From an uncultured Thermoleophilia bacterium (GTDB taxonomy: Bacteria; Actinomycetota; Thermoleophilia; UBA2241): 9,043 nucleotides of DNA. The DNA is taken from positions 1 through 9,043 of the forward strand of contig CAIWHY010000556.1 in NCBI GenBank assembly GCA_903912585.1, read 5' to 3'. A program made the position numbers and the translations under genes. A model generated the notes under the pieces. The model had not been told where the DNA came from, searched no databases, and worked only from the letters and a program-made list of their open reading frames with translations. The first letter of the stretch is position 1. The number at the start of each line of letters is the position of its first letter. Positions 6,154 through 9,043 of this stretch are shown in pieces.

Positions 6154-7233
6154 TCACTCGCCGATCCTCAGGCAGGCGGCGTAGTGGTCTCCCCCGATGA
6201 GCTTCTCGGGGGGGTCGGTCTCCTTGCACGCGTCGATCGCGTCCGGGCAGCGTGGGTGGAAGCGGCAGCCGGACGGGATGTCGACAGGGTTCGGCGTCTC
6301 TCCCTTGAGGATCACGTGCTCGCGCTTGGCGAGCGGGTCCGGCACCGGGATCACGCTGATCAGCGCCCTGGTGTACGGGTGCTGCGGGTTGGACACCACT
6401 TCCAGCGTCTCGCCGATCTCGACGATGCGGCCGAGGTACATCACGGCGATGCGGTCGCTGATCGCCCAGGCGAGCGAGAGGTCGTGGGTGATGAAGATGT
6501 ACGTGACGCCCATCTTCTCCTTCTGCTCGACCATCAGCTTGAGGATGTCGTTGCGGATGGAGACGTCGAGCGAGGCGACCGGCTCGTCGGCGACGATGAC
6601 GTCCGGCTCGAGCACCGTGGCGCCGGCGATGCAGACGCGCTGCCGCTGCCCGCCGGAGAGCTCGTGCGGGTAGCGGTAGAGGTACTCGGTCGCCGGCCGC
6701 AGGCCGGCTTCGCTGATCGCCTTGATGACGCGGTCTTCCTTCTCGCGCTCGCTCGAGGTGACGTTGTTGACCTCGAGGGGCTCGGCGACGATGTCGAAGA
6801 TCGTCTGCTTGGGATTGATCGAGTTGTAGGGGTCCTGGAAGATGATCTGCGCCTTGCGGCGGTAGGCGTGCAGCGTGCTCGAAGTGAACTTCTCCACCGG
6901 CAGGCCCTTGTACAGGATGTGGCCGCCGGTGGGCTCCTCGAGGCGGAGCATCGTGCGCCCGGTGGTCGTCTTGCCGCAGCCCGACTCGCCGACGAGCGCC
7001 AGGATCTCGCCCTGCATGACCTGGAACGAGATGTGGTCCACGGCCTTCACGAACTTCTTCTCGGTGGAGACCATGCTCTTGAAGAAGCCCTCGTGGATGG
7101 GGAAGTAGACCTCGAGGTCGCGCACGTCGAAGAGCACGCCGTCCTTGGCCGTGGCCGCGGCGAGGTCGGACGCCTTCACGGCGCTCTTGTCGCCCTGCTC
7201 CCGCGCGGCGGGAGTGTCCTTGGTCGTGGCCAT
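6154..7233 (-). CDS. dppF: Peptide/nickel-type ABC importer ATPase, DppF/OppF-like
   Basis: One of the two cytoplasmic ATPases that power a dipeptide/oligopeptide-type importer at the inner face of the membrane. With the ATG at 7233 it has 359 residues. Visible motifs are Walker A GESGCGKTT (82-90), Q-loop Q133 in IFQDPYNSINP, signature LSGGQRQR (192-199), Walker B VIVADEP (212-218), D-loop SLD, and H-loop H250. The C-terminal oligopeptide-transporter extension has HPYTRALISVIP and four cysteines (C323, C329, C336, C354), spaced like the iron-sulfur site reported in DppD-type ATPases. Residues 1-32 are a low-complexity, charged N-terminal extension. A GTG at 7239 overlaps the previous stop, but AGGGGG at 7241-7246 is correctly spaced (7 bases) for the ATG. 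It is the last gene of the importer operon, followed by the hairpin. The substrate cannot be told from the ATPase. Confidence 0.95.
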   Translation of the reverse strand: MATTKDTPAAREQGDKSAVKASDLAAATAKDGVLFDVRDLEVYFPIHEGFFKSMVSTEKKFVKAVDHISFQVMQGEILALVGESGCGKTTTGRTMLRLEEPTGGHILYKGLPVEKFTSSTLHAYRRKAQIIFQDPYNSINPKQTIFDIVAEPLEVNNVTSSEREKEDRVIKAISEAGLRPATEYLYRYPHELSGGQRQRVCIAGATVLEPDVIVADEPVASLDVSIRNDILKLMVEQKEKMGVTYIFITHDLSLAWAISDRIAVMYLGRIVEIGETLEVVSNPQHPYTRALISVIPVPDPLAKREHVILKGETPNPVDIPSGCRFHPRCPDAIDACKETDPPEKLIGGDHYAACLRIGE

Positions 7234-7235
7234 CG

Positions 7236-8276
7236 TCACACCCCCTGCCTGGCGAGGACGCAGCGCACGAAGTGGCCCGGCTCGACCTCGATCAGCTCAG
7301 GGTGCTCGGTCGCGCAGCTCGCGATTCTCACGTCGCAACGCGGGCAGAAGCCGCAGCCGGCGGGCGGATTGATGAGGTTGGGCGGATCGCCCTTGATCGA
7401 GCTCACCATCTCGCGCTTCTCGTGGATGTTGGGGAACGCCTTGATGAGCAGGCGCGTGTAGGGGTGCGTCGCGTTGTTGAAGATGTTGGTCGTGGTACCG
7501 CTCTCCACGACCTCACCGGCGTACATGATGACGCCCTTGTCGCAGGTCTCGGCCATCACCGAGAGGTCGTGGCTGATGAGAATGAACGACAGATGGAGCT
7601 CTTTGCGCAGGCGCGCGATCAGGTCGAGGATCTGCGCCTGCACCATGACGTCGAGCGCCGTGGTGGGCTCGTCGCCGATGACCAGTTTGGGGTTGCAGGC
7701 CAGCGCCATCGCGATCATGGCGCGCTGGCGCATGCCGCCGCTGAGCTGGTGCGGGACGTCCATCACGCGCTTCTGGCTGACGCCGACCAGGTCGTAGAGC
7801 TCCCTCACGCGGACCATGGCCTGCTTCTCGCTCAGGCCCTCGTGGAGCTGGATCGGCTCGGCGATCTGCTTGCCGGTCTCCTGGACCGGGTTGAGCGCGT
7901 TCATCGCCCCCTGGAAGATGATGCTGATCTCCTTCCAGCGGATCTTGCTCATGCCGTACTCGGTGCGCTTGGCGAGGTTGCGCCCGTCGAACAGGACGTC
8001 GCCGCTCACGATGCGCCCGTTCTCGGGGAGCAGCTTGAGGATCGAGAGCGCGGCGGTGGTCTTGCCGCAGCCGCTCTCGCCGGCGAGGCCGAGGCTCTCG
8101 CCCGGCTCGACGACGAAGCTAACCTTGGTCACGGCCTTGACGTCGCCGGCGCCGAGCTTGAAGTGCGTCGTCAGCTCGCGCACGTCGAGGAGGCCGGCGT
8201 GCTCGATGCGCTCCACGGCCTTCTTGTCGGTCTTGGCCTTCTTCTCAGAGGCCTTGGTCTTCGCCTTGGGGCTCAT
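7236..8276 (-). CDS. dppD: Peptide/nickel-type ABC importer ATPase, DppD/OppD-like
   Basis: Partner ATPase of the DppF-like subunit, giving the usual heterodimeric motor. The 346 residues carry Walker A GESGCGKTT (66-74), Q-loop Q122 in IIFQGAMNALNPV (the OppD/DppD form), signature LSGGMRQR (178-185), Walker B LVIGDEP (198-204) and H236. In the C-terminal domain, HPYTRLLIKAFPN is followed by C308, C314, C321 and C339, with the same spacing as in the DppF-like protein; an extra C311 is present. The first 20 residues are almost only Lys, Ala, Thr, Ser and Glu, a basic tail not usual in the family. The ATG at 8276 overlaps the permease stop (ATGA) and has AAGGAGG 9 bases upstream, so translation is coupled. 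The open frame reaches further upstream, but that part overlaps the permease and is not coding. Confidence 0.96.
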   Translation of the reverse strand: MSPKAKTKASEKKAKTDKKAVERIEHAGLLDVRELTTHFKLGAGDVKAVTKVSFVVEPGESLGLAGESGCGKTTAALSILKLLPENGRIVSGDVLFDGRNLAKRTEYGMSKIRWKEISIIFQGAMNALNPVQETGKQIAEPIQLHEGLSEKQAMVRVRELYDLVGVSQKRVMDVPHQLSGGMRQRAMIAMALACNPKLVIGDEPTTALDVMVQAQILDLIARLRKELHLSFILISHDLSVMAETCDKGVIMYAGEVVESGTTTNIFNNATHPYTRLLIKAFPNIHEKREMVSSIKGDPPNLINPPAGCGFCPRCDVRIASCATEHPELIEVEPGHFVRCVLARQGV

Positions 8277-9043
8277 TCGTCTTCGCCTCCTTCCTCGTCG
8301 TCCTCGATATGTCCGCCGACCCAGCCCCCGCTCTCCGGGCTGCCGATGCTGCCGCCCGCGGGTTTGTCGAAATCGGGCATGGCGTCGTCGGTCTGCTGGC
8401 CGGGCGTGAACATCGCGGCGCCGCCGCCGACCCCGGCGCCGCCCATCGCCACGACCGGGGTCTGGGTACGCGCCGCGAAGCGGCTCTCGCTGCCGCTGTC
8501 CTCGCGCTTGCGCAGCTTGGGATCGAGCACTTCCTCGTAGGCGGTGCCGATGAAGGTGAAGGCGAGCACGACGAGCACGATGGCGATGCCCGGCGGCAGC
8601 AGGTACCACCAGGCGGGCAGGCCCGCGGCACCGTTGATCCAGGCGTTGCGCAACATCATGCCCCAGCTGAAGTTGAGCGGGTCGCCGAGGCCGAGGAACG
8701 AGAGTGTGGTCTCGGAGAGGATGGCGATCGCCACCACGAGGACGAGGTTGGCGAAGATGAGCGGCATCACGTTGGGCAGCGCGTGCTTGCGCATGATGTG
8801 GCCGTTGCTGGAGCCGATGGCGCGCGCCCGTTCGATGAACTGCAGCTCGCGCACGCGCAGCACGTCCGAGCGGATCACGCGCGCCGTGCCCGGCCAGCTG
8901 GTGATGGCGATGATGAGGATGATGATCCCGTAGTTCTGGCCCCAGGCGGCCGCGAGCACCATGGCGAGCGGGAGCCAGGGGATCACCAGGAAGGCGTCGG
9001 TGAGGCGCATCCAGACCTCGCCCTGCCAGCCGCCGTAGAACCC
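8273..9043 (-). CDS. dppC: Peptide/nickel-type ABC importer permease, DppC/OppC-like (5' end off window)
   Basis: Inner-membrane channel subunit of the importer. The visible 256 residues start mid-protein with GFYGGWQGEVWMRLTDAFL, the conserved DppC stretch, so the ATG at 9010 is internal and the N-terminus lies beyond the edge. Hydrophobic segments lie at about 16-34, 39-50, 94-118 and 138-158 in visible numbering. The EAA loop that docks on the ATPases is FIERARAIGSSNGHIMRKHA (69-88). Typical family sequence ends at about 181 (GTAYEEVLDPKLRKRE). A 75-residue cytoplasmic tail then follows that is rich in Gly, Ser, Asp and Glu and ends HIEDDEEGGEDE; DppC proteins normally stop near the DPKLR motif. 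The tail reads through to the TGA overlapping the next gene's start, so it is not an obvious frameshift artefact. Substrate unknown. Confidence 0.95.
   Translation of the reverse strand, partial: GFYGGWQGEVWMRLTDAFLVIPWLPLAMVLAAAWGQNYGIIILIIAITSWPGTARVIRSDVLRVRELQFIERARAIGSSNGHIMRKHALPNVMPLIFANLVLVVAIAILSETTLSFLGLGDPLNFSWGMMLRNAWINGAAGLPAWWYLLPPGIAIVLVVLAFTFIGTAYEEVLDPKLRKREDSGSESRFAARTQTPVVAMGGAGVGGGAAMFTPGQQTDDAMPDFDKPAGGSIGSPESGGWVGGHIEDDEEGGEDE
8286..8292 (-). promoter_or_regulatory. Ribosome binding site of the DppD-type gene
   Basis: AAGGAGG on the minus strand, 9 bases before the ATG at 8276 and lying inside the end of the permease gene. It fixes the start of the ATPase and rules out the longer in-frame reading. 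Confidence 0.8.

Noticed and set aside
4823..8540. Other long plus-strand frames (4823-6184, 6184-7461, 7272-8540)
   Set aside because: All are antisense to genes with family motifs (methyltransferase and the two ABC ATPases) and show the same low-information composition.
8277..8609. N-terminal extension of the DppD-type ATPase beyond 8276
   Set aside because: It overlaps the permease gene, is Arg-rich junk in sequence, and the ATG at 8276 has an ideal ribosome binding site and the ATGA overlap.
6154..9043. Importer genes as a horizontally acquired block of slightly different base composition
   Set aside because: The ABC genes look a little less GC-rich and richer in Lys and Ile than the enzymes, but conserved ATPase sequence explains this. 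No mobile element or repeat flanks them.

Overview
The window is a GC-rich bacterial segment (about two thirds to 70% G+C by eye). All seven supported genes lie on the minus strand, so transcription runs from high to low coordinates. GC-rich codon use, a possibly leaderless regulator gene and the gene families fit an actinobacterium-like, free-living heterotroph. Taxonomy cannot be fixed from the sequence alone; Chloroflexota or another high-GC phylum is possible.

In transcription order: (1) At the right edge lies the 3' part of a peptide/nickel-type ABC importer operon. It holds a DppC-type permease cut by the window edge (8273-9043), a DppD-type ATPase (7236-8276) and a DppF-type ATPase (6154-7233). 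Stops and starts touch or overlap, so they are translationally coupled. (2) A perfect 15-bp stem hairpin (6110-6142) follows the last ATPase gene and probably closes the operon. (3) A three-gene catabolic block follows: a trimethylamine methyltransferase (MttB/COG5598) family protein without pyrrolysine (4571-6049), a C45-family Ntn-hydrolase related to acyl-CoA:6-aminopenicillanate acyltransferase (3390-4511), and an N-acyl-D-amino-acid deacylase (1725-3374). (4) After a 158-bp gap comes a PucR-family regulator (1-1566), nearly complete but running off the left edge.

A plausible joint role, which is inference, is scavenging of an N-acylated or peptide-like small molecule that carries an N-methylated amine. 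The importer would bring it in, the C45 enzyme and the D-aminoacylase would open amide bonds, the MttB homologue would remove a methyl group to a corrinoid protein encoded elsewhere, and the PucR protein would switch the genes on substrate. No substrate-binding protein, corrinoid protein or corrinoid:folate methyltransferase is visible here.

Other points of interest are a perfect 28-bp palindrome inside the C45 gene, an 18-bp tandem duplication just before that enzyme's catalytic cysteine, an unusual 75-residue Gly/acid-rich tail on the permease next to a lysine-rich ATPase N-terminus, and an altered active-site segment in the D-aminoacylase. No RNA genes, insertion sequences or CRISPR arrays were seen.
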